Assembly (NCBI GenBank): GCA_017412605.1
Contig: JAFPWY010000004.1
Location: 310,001-374,000 of the forward strand
Length of the DNA stretch: 64,000 nucleotides
Source: Fibrobacter sp.
Lineage (GTDB): Bacteria; Fibrobacterota; Fibrobacteria; Fibrobacterales; Fibrobacteraceae
Direction: 5' to 3'
This document shows positions 53,752 to 61,597 of the stretch, one piece after another (within the stretch, counting starts at the first letter, position 1; the number at the start of each line of letters is the position of its first letter). The position numbers and the translations under genes are program-made. The notes under the pieces are model-generated. The model ran no database searches. It saw only the letters and a list, made by a program, of their open reading frames with translations, and was not told the origin of the DNA.

Positions 53752-55115
53752 ACTTTAAATCCAATCCTAATTTCAGTACCGAATCCGACAGCCGAATTCA
53801 GTTGTATTGTTGCGTGGAGAACTTCCGCTATGTGCTTTACGATAGCAAGCCCGAGCCCCGTTCCACCTGTTTCCTTGGAACGGCTCTTGTCTACGCGGTA
53901 AAAGCGCTCAAAGACACGCGACTGGCATTCTTCCGGAATGCCGATGCCGGTATCCTTCACCACGATAGCGCCCGGTTCAACAACAACGGCAACTTTGCCG
54001 CCTTGCTCCGTATAGCGAATGGAGTTATCCACTAGGTTAAAGACCATCTCGTAAAGCAGTTTCGAGTTTCCCTGGATTTCCGCAGCCTTATCGCCATCCA
54101 GCGAGACTGATACGGATTTTTTGCTTGCCTTCAGGCTAAGGTCCTCGACGCAGCCGTGCGCCACGTTCCAGAGGTTGACCTTTTCGTTCAGGTCAAACAG
54201 TTCGCCTTGTTGCCCATCCAGTTTCGAGAGCGTGATGATGTCGTTCGCGATGGACTGCAGGCGGAGCGCTTCCTTGTGGATTTTGCCCGCAAACATCTTG
54301 ACATCTTCAGGTTTTGCCATGTCGTTCTCGATAAGTTCCGCATAGCCCGAAATAGAGGTCAACGGCGTCTTCAGCTCGTGAGAAGCATTCGCCGTAAACT
54401 CGTCCTTCAGGTGCGTTATCTTCTGCTTTTCGTTCGAGAGCTGCTCGATGGTCAACTGCAGCTCAAGATCCTGCTTGCGTATGGTATTGACAAGCGGTGC
54501 GATTTCCTTGTAGACGTTCTCGATTTTCATCCACTCGGGAGTTCCCAACTGGTCCACCAGCTTTTGTAGCGGACTAATGAAGGCTCGGCTAAGCCCGATT
54601 GCAATGAGAATTGCCGCAGCGACAATGGCCGCCAACAAAACAATAAGGTACGGAATCGTCTTGGAAAATACCTGCTGCAAGTTCGCCTGGCGCATTCCGA
54701 GGCGCAGCACCTTGCCATCATTCAGGCGCTTGGCAAAGTAGAACACCTTTGCCTGCAAGGTAGAGGAATAGCGGAGATCTTCGCCAGCCCCTTTCGCAAA
54801 GGCATCTATGACCTCTTCGCGGTCATTGTGATTTTCCATCTTGACCGTTTCGGCATCGCTATCGTAAAGGATTCCTCCCTTCGAATCGATGAGCGTTATG
54901 CGAAGGTCCTTGCTTGCAAACTTTGAAAGCTTTTGAGGCTCGTCGCCAAGGGCTTCCCCGACATACGCTGTCTCTATCAGGCGCAGGTTCTCGCGAAGTT
55001 GGCTCTTGAGCTGGCCCGCCATTTCCCCTTCAAAAACCTGCATTGTAAAGTAAACCGCACACAGGGCTGCAATCACCCCCATATAGATCAAGCTATATCT
55101 TATGCGGTCCTTCAT
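53748..55115 (-). CDS. phoR: PhoR-like sensor histidine kinase
   Basis: 455 residues. TM1 about 8-28 (SLIYMGVIAALCAVYFTMQV) and TM2 about 153-175 enclose a periplasmic domain of about 120 residues. The HisKA box NASHELKTPLTSISGYAE contains the phosphorylated His near 245. HATPase boxes: NLVDNSIRYT near 365, DTGIGIP near 385 and GTGLGLAIVKH near 418. It overlaps the response-regulator stop by ATGA and the symporter start by ATGA. The assignment to phosphate sensing is from operon context; the ligand is not shown. The symbol is tentative. Confidence 0.9.
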   Translation of the reverse strand: MKDRIRYSLIYMGVIAALCAVYFTMQVFEGEMAGQLKSQLRENLRLIETAYVGEALGDEPQKLSKFASKDLRITLIDSKGGILYDSDAETVKMENHNDREEVIDAFAKGAGEDLRYSSTLQAKVFYFAKRLNDGKVLRLGMRQANLQQVFSKTIPYLIVLLAAIVAAAILIAIGLSRAFISPLQKLVDQLGTPEWMKIENVYKEIAPLVNTIRKQDLELQLTIEQLSNEKQKITHLKDEFTANASHELKTPLTSISGYAELIENDMAKPEDVKMFAGKIHKEALRLQSIANDIITLSKLDGQQGELFDLNEKVNLWNVAHGCVEDLSLKASKKSVSVSLDGDKAAEIQGNSKLLYEMVFNLVDNSIRYTEQGGKVAVVVEPGAIVVKDTGIGIPEECQSRVFERFYRVDKSRSKETGGTGLGLAIVKHIAEVLHATIQLNSAVGFGTEIRIGFKV

Positions 55116-55795
55116 TGCGCCTTGTAACCTACATTGCGAACGGTTTGAATGATGGACCCTTGCTCACCCAATTTTTGTCGGAGGGTCTTGATGTGCATAT
55201 CCACCGTTCGAGTGTCCATCTTGAAATCGATGCCCCAAATCTTTTCCAGAATCTGCTGCCTGGAATAGACGAGCCCCGGTTGAGACATGAGAAGTTTCAG
55301 GAGCTCGTATTCCTTATAGGTGAGTTCCACGTTCCCGCCATCGGCGGTAACGATGCGCTTACCCATATCGATGCAAACACCCCCGAGCGATAGCGAAGTC
55401 TGTTCCTCGGAATCGGCTTTCAGCGTGCCCGCACGGCGGAGCAGCGCCTTGACGCGCGAAATGAATTCCAGAATACCGAAAGGCTTTGCAATGTAATCGT
55501 CCGCACCCGCGTCGAGACCCTTGACCTTTTCGATTTCAGAGCCCTTGGCAGTAATCATGATGACAGGGACACTCTTAGTAGCGTCCTGTGCGCGGAGGCG
55601 CCTCAGAATACTTAGGCCATCTTCTCCCGGCAACATGATATCGAGAATAATCAGGTCGGGCACGCATGTCTTGACAGCCTCGTCTAAGCCCTTCCCGCAG
55701 TCGAAAGCGTTCACATCAAAACCGCTACTTTTAAGCGCGTAGGCTTCCATCTCGCGGATTTCGGAATCGTCTTCAACAATGTAGATTGTATTCAT
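55112..55795 (-). CDS. phoB: PhoB-like OmpR/PhoB family response regulator
   Basis: 227 residues, ATG 55795; the longer frame to 55831 is not supported. The receiver domain has acidic pocket Asp9/Asp10, phosphorylated Asp52 in LIILDIMLPGEDG, Thr in IMITAKGS and Lys in DDYIAKPFG. The C-terminal winged helix has ELTYKEYELLKLLMSQPG and VDMHIKTLRQKLGE. It most likely activates its own operon and perhaps symporter 2. The first gene of a three-gene operon: regulator, kinase, symporter. Confidence 0.92.
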   Translation of the reverse strand: MNTIYIVEDDSEIREMEAYALKSSGFDVNAFDCGKGLDEAVKTCVPDLIILDIMLPGEDGLSILRRLRAQDATKSVPVIMITAKGSEIEKVKGLDAGADDYIAKPFGILEFISRVKALLRRAGTLKADSEEQTSLSLGGVCIDMGKRIVTADGGNVELTYKEYELLKLLMSQPGLVYSRQQILEKIWGIDFKMDTRTVDMHIKTLRQKLGEQGSIIQTVRNVGYKAQ

Positions 55796-56148
55796 TTTGC
55801 GGATTTTCCAATCACCAAGATAAAAACACAATACAGTCTATGCAATGTCTAAAACAAAAGCTTCGCAAAGGTTTTATTTATACTTTACATGGATTTTACA
55901 AATCAGAATTTGACTAGAAAAGCCTATCTTCAAAATTCACCTAGAAACGAGCAAGGTCCTAATCTATATCTTGAAACGGAAACAAGTTTCCGACAAGATA
56001 TGATTACGACATCCTTCGACGAACAATGGGCAAAGCCCATTTCCCGCGCTAAAGCGCGGAGTCTCAGTAGCAAAGAGCGCGAACCGAAGCTGTATAAAAA
56101 TACAGCGAGTGCGAGCGCGATGCCGTATGGCGACGTTTATAGGCAAAT
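55796..56148. repeat. 353-nt gap with hairpin elements; doubtful small ORF
   Basis: The gap between the response regulator promoter and the symporter 2 stop holds CCGCGC-TAAA-GCGCGG (56044-56059) and GCTGTAT-AAAA-ATACAGC (56089-56106), both perfect hairpins. A plus-strand frame of 95 codons (55889-56176) crosses both and runs 28 nt into the symporter 3' end. It has no ribosome site and no recognised family, so I treat it as a repeat, not a gene. The regulator promoter must lie at the left end. Confidence 0.5.
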
Positions 56149-57855
56149 TTATGTAGAGAATTTCTTGTTGGCGTGAGCCTCTACCACATTCACCACGTAG
56201 TCGCCCAGCTTTTCGCAGTCGTTCACCACGTCCATGTAGTGCACGCCCATCTGGTAGCTGTACTTCTGGTTTTCGATATCGTCGACATTCTTCTCCTTGA
56301 GGAGCTTGCGGTAGTCGTTAATCTCGTTTTCCAGGTTCAGCGTACGGTTCGCATCCACCTGCTGGCTATCGTCGAGAACAGCTATCATATGCTCGAGCGC
56401 CTTGTCGCACAGGCCCATGATATGCTTGATATGCTCGTACTGCTCCGCGGTAAAATCTTCCTTGCTGCGGAACTTGCGGTTGATGGCGCGCGCCATGTTG
56501 TAGCAGGAATCGCCAATGCTTTCGATTTCGGAAATTTCCCTGAGCATTGCCTGAATGGTCGTCTTGCTCTCGGGGCTCAGGCGGCCTTCGCTCACCTGGT
56601 TCAGGTACTTCGCAATCTCTATTTCCATGTTGTCGCTGATGCCTTCGTACTTCTCAATGCGGGCGAACAACTTCACGAAGTCGTTCTCTTCCTTCATTTC
56701 GAGCAGGTTCGGTACGAAGTTGAACATCTTACGAGTGCGGGTCGCAAACAGGCTGATTTCCTTGCGGGCCTCAAGGAGCGAGAGTTCCGGAGTGCCCATC
56801 AGGCCAGAGCTAATGAAGTGCAGGCGGGGATCTTCCTCTTCATCGGATTTCTTGGGCTTAATGACCCTGCAAACAAATTTTTCGATGTACTTGATGAACC
56901 AAATCTGGATGAATGTGTTCGAGACGTTGAACGCCGAGTGGAACGTGGCGAGCACCACGGAAATCTTCGCAAGGTTCTTTTCGTAACCCGGTTCGCCCAT
57001 GTGGATGGAGAGGTCGAAGCCAACCACGTTACAGACGGCAGCGAGGAACCACTTGAGCACGATGATTACCCAGATAACGCCTATCACGTTAATCGTAAAG
57101 TGAGCAAGGGCCGCGCGGCGAGCCTGCGTATTGGCGGAAAGCGCCACGATGTTCGCGGTAATCGTCGTACCGATGTTTTCGCCAAGCACGAGCATGATGC
57201 CCTGGTCAATATGGAGCACGCCGGTGGAGCAGAGGATCATCGTGATGGCCATGATGGCGGCAGAAGACTGCACGCACAGGGTAAGCACCGTACCCATCAC
57301 GAGGAAGAACAGCGAGTTGAAGAAGTTCGGGTCGCTGAAGCGGGCAAAGAACGAACTGATGGAAGCGCTCGCACCCGGATCCTGTACTACCGCGAAACCA
57401 GTTTCCTTGAGGGTCGTAAGACCGAGGAAGAGAAAACCGACACCGAACAGGAACTCGCCCAGCACGCGCTTCTTGTTCAGGTACACGAGAATGATACCGA
57501 TGAAGAACGCCGGGTAGACGAAGTTCGCGATGTTGAACGAGAACCCGAGGCTCATGATCCATGCCGTTACCGTCGTACCGATGTGGGCGCCGAGGATAAT
57601 CGAGATGGCCTGCATGAGCGTAAGGAGCCCCGCATTAACAAAAGAGACCGTCATCAACGTGGTGGCGGTCGAACTTTGTACTGAGGCTGTAACGAACATG
57701 CCGGTGAGCATTCCCGTGAAACGATTCGTGGTCATGGTTCCGAGCACATGTCTGAGCTGCGGACCGGCCATTTTTTGCAAAGCCTCGCTCATGGACTTCA
57801 TACCGAACATGAGCAGGGCTAGGCACCCTAACATTTTTAACGCCATCCAAGTCAT
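56149..57855 (-). CDS. Na+/Pi cotransporter family protein with PhoU domain (symporter 2)
   Basis: 568 residues, closely related to the gene at 52045 over its full length. The symporter part has QSSTATTLMTVSFVNAGLLT and VQSSAAIMAITMILCSTG, and the C-terminal PhoU-like domain ends NRKFRSKEDF. It has the same length as symporter 1. The start is ATG 57855 with AGGAAGG upstream, and it has its own promoter and leader. Gene conversion may keep the PhoU region similar. It flanks the two-component operon on the other side and is transcribed in the same direction. Confidence 0.92.
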   Translation of the reverse strand: MTWMALKMLGCLALLMFGMKSMSEALQKMAGPQLRHVLGTMTTNRFTGMLTGMFVTASVQSSTATTLMTVSFVNAGLLTLMQAISIILGAHIGTTVTAWIMSLGFSFNIANFVYPAFFIGIILVYLNKKRVLGEFLFGVGFLFLGLTTLKETGFAVVQDPGASASISSFFARFSDPNFFNSLFFLVMGTVLTLCVQSSAAIMAITMILCSTGVLHIDQGIMLVLGENIGTTITANIVALSANTQARRAALAHFTINVIGVIWVIIVLKWFLAAVCNVVGFDLSIHMGEPGYEKNLAKISVVLATFHSAFNVSNTFIQIWFIKYIEKFVCRVIKPKKSDEEEDPRLHFISSGLMGTPELSLLEARKEISLFATRTRKMFNFVPNLLEMKEENDFVKLFARIEKYEGISDNMEIEIAKYLNQVSEGRLSPESKTTIQAMLREISEIESIGDSCYNMARAINRKFRSKEDFTAEQYEHIKHIMGLCDKALEHMIAVLDDSQQVDANRTLNLENEINDYRKLLKEKNVDDIENQKYSYQMGVHYMDVVNDCEKLGDYVVNVVEAHANKKFST

Positions 57856-57878
57856 AATTATAGGACCTTCCTATGAAG

Positions 57879-57930
57879 CGCCACTACCGGATCATCGTCG
57901 CTGCCTTTCAGCTAGTTCGGGCTCATGGCG
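57879..57930 (-). promoter_or_regulatory. Structured 5' leader of symporter 2
   Basis: On the minus strand an outer stem CGCCA / TGGCG (57926-57930 with 57879-57883) and a CCG/CGG stem enclose a hairpin GCTG-AAAGG-CAGC (57900-57912). The element sits in the 97-nt leader, between the TATATT at 57960 and the ribosome site. It may be a cis-acting RNA switch; no known riboswitch class is recognised. Confidence 0.4.
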
Positions 57931-57959
57931 GTGAATTGTTGTTTGTAAAGCTGGCGTAA

Positions 57960-57965
57960 AATATA
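57960..57965 (-). promoter_or_regulatory. Probable -10 element of symporter 2
   Basis: TATATT on the minus strand, predicted start near 57952, giving a 97-nt leader before ATG 57855. Confidence 0.5.
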
Positions 57966-58035
57966 GAAAAAAATAGGTAAAATTTAACCACCAAAAAAAA
58001 ATGGTAAACCAAACTCGTTGAATTAGGGACAACGA

Positions 58036-58166
58036 GGATGGTTAGAGGCTAGAGGTTAGGATCTAGGGGCTAGGGGGAATGAGGGGGCGGCACTTCGTGC
58101 CTTTGAGGTATGAGGCATCTAGCCTCATCGCTCACTGCTCATGGCTCATCGCTCATGCCTTTTTCC
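58036..58166. repeat. Dispersed CTAG/GATGAG-type repeat next to ispF
   Basis: Contains TTAGAGGCTAGAGGTTAGGA, GGATCTAGGGGCTAG, a CGGCACTTCGTGCCT hairpin and CATCGCTCACTGCTCATGGC. Related words occur at 3557, 10104 and 44225. Confidence 0.55.
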
Positions 58167-58652
58167 TTACAGACTTCTTACCATGGCAACGGCCTGGCTC
58201 GCGATGCCTTCGCCCCTGCCGGTAAAGCCGAGTTTTTCGGTCGTGGTGCCCTTGATGCCAATCTGCTTCACGTCGAGGCCGAGCACGCGGGCGATGTTCG
58301 CCTTCATCTGCTCCTTGTGCGGGTTCACCTTCGGGCGCTCGCACATCACGATGCTGTCGATATTCACGATTTCGAAACCGGCCTTGCGGACTTCCTCGCC
58401 CACCTTGCGCAACAGTTCCAGGCTGTCGGCACCCTTGAACGCGGGGTCGGTATCCGGGAAGTACGTGCCGATGTCGCCGAGGCCAGCGGCACCGAGCAAA
58501 GCGTCGCTAATCGCATGCAGAAGCACGTCGGCATCGCTGTGGCCGAGCAGGCCCTTCTCGTAGGGGATGTCTACCCCGCCGATAATGCACTTGCGGCCTT
58601 CCACCAACTTGTGAACGTCGAAACCAATACCAGAACGATAAATTTTGTCCAT
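58167..58652 (-). CDS. ispF: 2-C-methyl-D-erythritol 2,4-cyclodiphosphate synthase
   Basis: MEP-pathway enzyme that cyclises CDP-ME 2-phosphate in isoprenoid precursor synthesis. The 161-residue product is typical. Zinc ligands Asp12 and His14 in GFDVHK and His46 in LLHA; signature [16 protein letters not shown] and [15 protein letters not shown]. Start ATG 58652 with AAAAGGAC upstream. Usually fused to or next to ispD, but ispD is not here. Confidence 0.97.
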   Translation of the reverse strand: MDKIYRSGIGFDVHKLVEGRKCIIGGVDIPYEKGLLGHSDADVLLHAISDALLGAAGLGDIGTYFPDTDPAFKGADSLELLRKVGEEVRKAGFEIVNIDSIVMCERPKVNPHKEQMKANIARVLGLDVKQIGIKGTTTEKLGFTGRGEGIASQAVAMVRSL

Positions 58653-58679
58653 AAAAAGTCCTTTTCTATTCCTTTAAAA

Positions 58680-58711
58680 AATAAAAAAATAAGGGACTCC
58701 GATGGAGTCCC
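58680..58711 (-). terminator. Rho-independent terminator of the FISUMP lipoprotein gene
   Basis: Minus-strand stem GGGACTCC / GGAGTCCC with loop ATC, followed by TTATTTTTTTATT. It lies 26 nt past the lipoprotein stop, upstream of ispF. Confidence 0.92.
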
Positions 58712-58736
58712 CCATTACGCTACATTCGCCTCACTG

Positions 58737-60179
58737 TTAGTCCTTGAGACAACGAACAGAGAGAGCATTATTCTTGTTACTGTAGCCTCTGGCCCCGGAG
58801 CCTGGGAGCGCTATGTAGGCTTGGAGGTCATCGTACTCAGTGGCACTCCACATGTAGGCATACTCGCCTTTATCGTCAAAGTAACCATTGGGGGCCCTGA
58901 TACCAGCCGGAAGCACAGAGAAGCCCACGCTGTCCGTACCGGCTTCTACATATTCCCAACCTGTTTTCGACCTGAGGACACGTCCACACGTTGATATACC
59001 GCCCAACTCAGTATACAAAATGTCCCATTCTGAATACGACGGAACGTGCCAACCGTCGGGACAGATTCCCTGCACGCGGCCCGTGTCAAGGTGGCATTCG
59101 TGACCATAACCGCACTCGTCCTCAGACTTGTCCACTGCTGCCGCCCAAGTGTACAGGCGTCCGTACATAGCGCAATCACCTTCCGTACCTCCGCTGCCAC
59201 CACCACACCAACTGTTTTCCACTTTGTAGTTCAAGTTCTCCGCCATCCAGGTCTGTGAGCCGATGGTCACTACCCTGTAGAGTTGCTTGTCGCGTGGGTC
59301 AACCATCCAATCGTCCATAAATCCCTTTCCGTCGGCACCATCCTTGCCGTTTGAAATCGTCCCAACGACATTGCCGCCGCAGGTAAGTTCAAAGCCAGAA
59401 CTGTCGCTCAAAGCGGTCGCCGTGCAAGATGTTCCCGGATCCCCCTTCAGCGATTCAAGCCATGAATTGACATCCGTAATGGTCGGATCTTCTTCCTTGG
59501 CAACTTCGTAAGCCGATTTGCCCTCTTTACCATCTGTTCCATTGTGAAGCACACCGGTAAAATCCCTGCCACAAGAAATCTGGATGTCACCATTTTCAAG
59601 AGTCTTGCCCGTGCAACTTTCCCCCTGCGAGTCAATGACGCTTTCACCATCGGAACCATTCGTCACCGTAACGACTTTACCATCACAGGTTAAATCATAC
59701 CCGTTCTTTTCTTCATTTGCTTTCACCGTGCAATTTTCGCCCGATTTACCTTGAACGCCCTGCGCTCCAGAATCGCCCTTGGCTCCATTCAATAGCACTC
59801 CGACCGAATCACCACCACACAGCACTTTGTAACCATTCTCAATAGGCTTTACCGTGCACGAAGCTCCATCTTTTCCATTCTTACCATCGGTACCATTTTT
59901 TCCGTCCTTGCCGTCTACCCCATCCTTACCATCGGAACCTTTCACAACCGCGGCGTTCAAATTAGTCCATTCGCTGGCTGCACACAGGTAAGCCTTTGCG
60001 GAATCCTTCACGTACACCAATTCGCCTTCATTTTCGGCGGTGCACTCGGCCAAATTCTTGAACTTGTCGACAGAAACCAGACCCGTGGTTTCGGTGACGT
60101 TAGTCGTTTCATCACCGCAAGCGGTAAGGAATGCGGCTGCAGCCAATGCAAGAGCCGACGGCCATAGTAATTTATTCAT
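58737..60179 (-). CDS. FISUMP-domain lipoprotein with collagen-like Gly-X-X repeats
   Basis: 480 residues. The start is ATG 60179, with AAGGGGA upstream; the frame continues far into the antisense of the next gene but has no better start. The lipobox Leu-Thr-Ala-Cys (Cys21) leads to a short domain. A Gly-Lys-Asp/Asn collagen-like segment (DGKDGVDGKDGKNGTDGKNG) at about 73-100 is followed by three or four repeats of SCTV...NGYK...CGG...VG-type units, each joined by a short Gly-X-X run. The C-terminal FISUMP domain (about 310-480) opens DPRDKQLYRVVTIGSQTWMA and includes CPDGWHVPSYSEWD. Surface exposed; binding or structural role unknown. Confidence 0.9.
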   Translation of the reverse strand: MNKLLWPSALALAAAAFLTACGDETTNVTETTGLVSVDKFKNLAECTAENEGELVYVKDSAKAYLCAASEWTNLNAAVVKGSDGKDGVDGKDGKNGTDGKNGKDGASCTVKPIENGYKVLCGGDSVGVLLNGAKGDSGAQGVQGKSGENCTVKANEEKNGYDLTCDGKVVTVTNGSDGESVIDSQGESCTGKTLENGDIQISCGRDFTGVLHNGTDGKEGKSAYEVAKEEDPTITDVNSWLESLKGDPGTSCTATALSDSSGFELTCGGNVVGTISNGKDGADGKGFMDDWMVDPRDKQLYRVVTIGSQTWMAENLNYKVENSWCGGGSGGTEGDCAMYGRLYTWAAAVDKSEDECGYGHECHLDTGRVQGICPDGWHVPSYSEWDILYTELGGISTCGRVLRSKTGWEYVEAGTDSVGFSVLPAGIRAPNGYFDDKGEYAYMWSATEYDDLQAYIALPGSGARGYSNKNNALSVRCLKD

Positions 60180-60362
60180 AAGATTCCCCTTATTGATTTG
60201 CTCCCCTTTATACAGGGAAATTTCTCTTTTTAAATATAATTTATCATGTAAATATCCCCTCCCGGCGTTGCACAATTTCACACCTTCAGCCCCTCGCTTC
60301 TTTTTTGTTTTGGGGATGGCGGGACCATAAAATATTATCTTTTTCCAAAAAGAGGATTTGAT

Positions 60363-61520
60363 ATGAAAAACTTTAGCGACAGCATCAAGTACGTCGGCGT
60401 AGACGACAGCGACTTGGACATTTTCGAAGGGCAGTACGACCTCCCGAACGGGGTGACCTACAATTCCTACGTCATCATGGACGAGAAGGTCGCGGTGCTC
60501 GACACCGTAGATTCCCGCAAGGTGGACGACTGGATGGAAAACCTCAAGAAGCAGCTCGACGGCAAGGCGCCCGACTACCTGGTAGTCCACCACATCGAGC
60601 CCGACCACGCCGGCGGCATCCTGGCCTTCGTGAAGGCCTACCCCGATGCAACAATCGTCTCGTCGGCCAAGGCGTTCGCGATGCTCCCGCAATTCGCACC
60701 GCTGCCGCAAGCGCAAAAGACGCTCACCGTCAAGGAAGGCGACACGCTCGCGCTCGGCAAGCACACGCTCCAGTTCATCGGCGCACCGATGGTGCACTGG
60801 CCCGAAGTCCTGTTCAGCTACGAGCAGTCCGAAAAGGTGCTGTTCTCCGCTGATGCGTTCGGCAAGTTCGGCGTGTACGATGCCGACCCGGACGATTGGG
60901 CCTGCGAAGCCCGCCGCTACTACTTCAATATCGTGGGCAAGTACGGCAACCAGGTACAGGCGGTGCTCAAGAAGGCCGCCGCGCTCGACATCAAGACCAT
61001 CTGCCCGCTGCACGGTCCGGTGCTCGCCGAAAATCTCGGCTACTACATCGACAAGTACAACACCTGGAGCAGCTACACTCCCGAAGACAAGGGCGTGCTT
61101 ATCGCGTTTGGCACCATGCACGGGAACACGGCCAAGGCCGCCGAAGTCCTGAAGCAGAAGCTGACCGCCGCCGGAGTGGAAAAGGTCGTCGTTTCCGACC
61201 TCGTCCGCGACGACATGGCCGAAGTCATCGAAGACGCCTTCCGCTACGACCGCATGGTCATCATGGCCCCGACATACGACGCCGGGCTTTTCCCCGCGAT
61301 GGAAGATTTCCTCAACCACCTCAAGGCAAAGAACTACTGCAACCGCAAGGTGGGCATTGTTGAAAACGGCACGTGGGCACCCATGGCCGCAAAGAAGATG
61401 ACCGAAATCGTGTCGACGTTCAAGAACGTGACGCTCACGGAAACTGTAGTAACGATCAAATCCGCGCTGAACGTAGATTCCGAAGCATCACTCGACAAGC
61501 TCGTTGCCGAGCTGGTCTAA
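60363..61520 (+). CDS. Flavodiiron protein (FprA type)
   Basis: Oxygen- or nitric-oxide-reducing enzyme protecting anaerobes. The product is 385 residues. The N-terminal beta-lactamase-like diiron domain has HHIEPDH at 76-82 (iron ligands His77, Glu79, Asp81), His in PMVHWPE near 144, Asp in FSADAFGKFG and His in CPLHGPV. The C-terminal flavodoxin domain (about 253-385) has the FMN-phosphate loop GTMHGNTAK. The start is ATG 60363 with AAGAGG. No rubredoxin is adjacent, so the electron donor is elsewhere. It suits an obligate anaerobe. Confidence 0.95.
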   Translation: MKNFSDSIKYVGVDDSDLDIFEGQYDLPNGVTYNSYVIMDEKVAVLDTVDSRKVDDWMENLKKQLDGKAPDYLVVHHIEPDHAGGILAFVKAYPDATIVSSAKAFAMLPQFAPLPQAQKTLTVKEGDTLALGKHTLQFIGAPMVHWPEVLFSYEQSEKVLFSADAFGKFGVYDADPDDWACEARRYYFNIVGKYGNQVQAVLKKAAALDIKTICPLHGPVLAENLGYYIDKYNTWSSYTPEDKGVLIAFGTMHGNTAKAAEVLKQKLTAAGVEKVVVSDLVRDDMAEVIEDAFRYDRMVIMAPTYDAGLFPAMEDFLNHLKAKNYCNRKVGIVENGTWAPMAAKKMTEIVSTFKNVTLTETVVTIKSALNVDSEASLDKLVAELV

Positions 61521-61552
61521 GAATCTCGAGCCTTAATAACCATTAACAAAAA

Positions 61553-61582
61553 ATCCCCCGCCATCGCGGAGGATTTTTTTCA
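61553..61582. terminator. Terminator between the flavodiiron gene and nuoN
   Basis: The stem ATCCCCCGC / GCGGAGGAT (one mismatch) with loop CATC, followed by seven T and preceded by six A. It serves both convergent genes. Confidence 0.85.
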
Positions 61583-61597
61583 GTCAATGTCTACTGC

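Larger units (their letters stand above)
57856..58166. other. Gap upstream of symporter 2: promoter, leader and dispersed repeats
   Basis: No gene is seen. From left to right on the plus strand it holds the leader of symporter 2 and an AT-rich stretch with the minus-strand TATATT (57960-57965). Then comes a region of GGTTAGAGGCTAGAGGTTAGG and GGATCTAGGGG words, CGGCACTTCGTGCC, and TCATCGCTCACTGCTCATGGC words before the ispF stop. Confidence 0.65.

Noticed and set aside
55796-55960. Pho-box search upstream of the response regulator
   Set aside because: I found no clear repeated CTGTCAT-type units; PhoB boxes are not established for this lineage.
56173-57684. A long plus-strand frame over symporter 2
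   Set aside because: It is the antisense of a conserved membrane transporter; the composition (His/Arg-rich) is typical of a shadow frame.
60180-61319. Upstream extension of the FISUMP lipoprotein frame
   Set aside because: The extension is antisense to the flavodiiron gene. The lipoprotein signal peptide and ribosome site clearly start at 60179.
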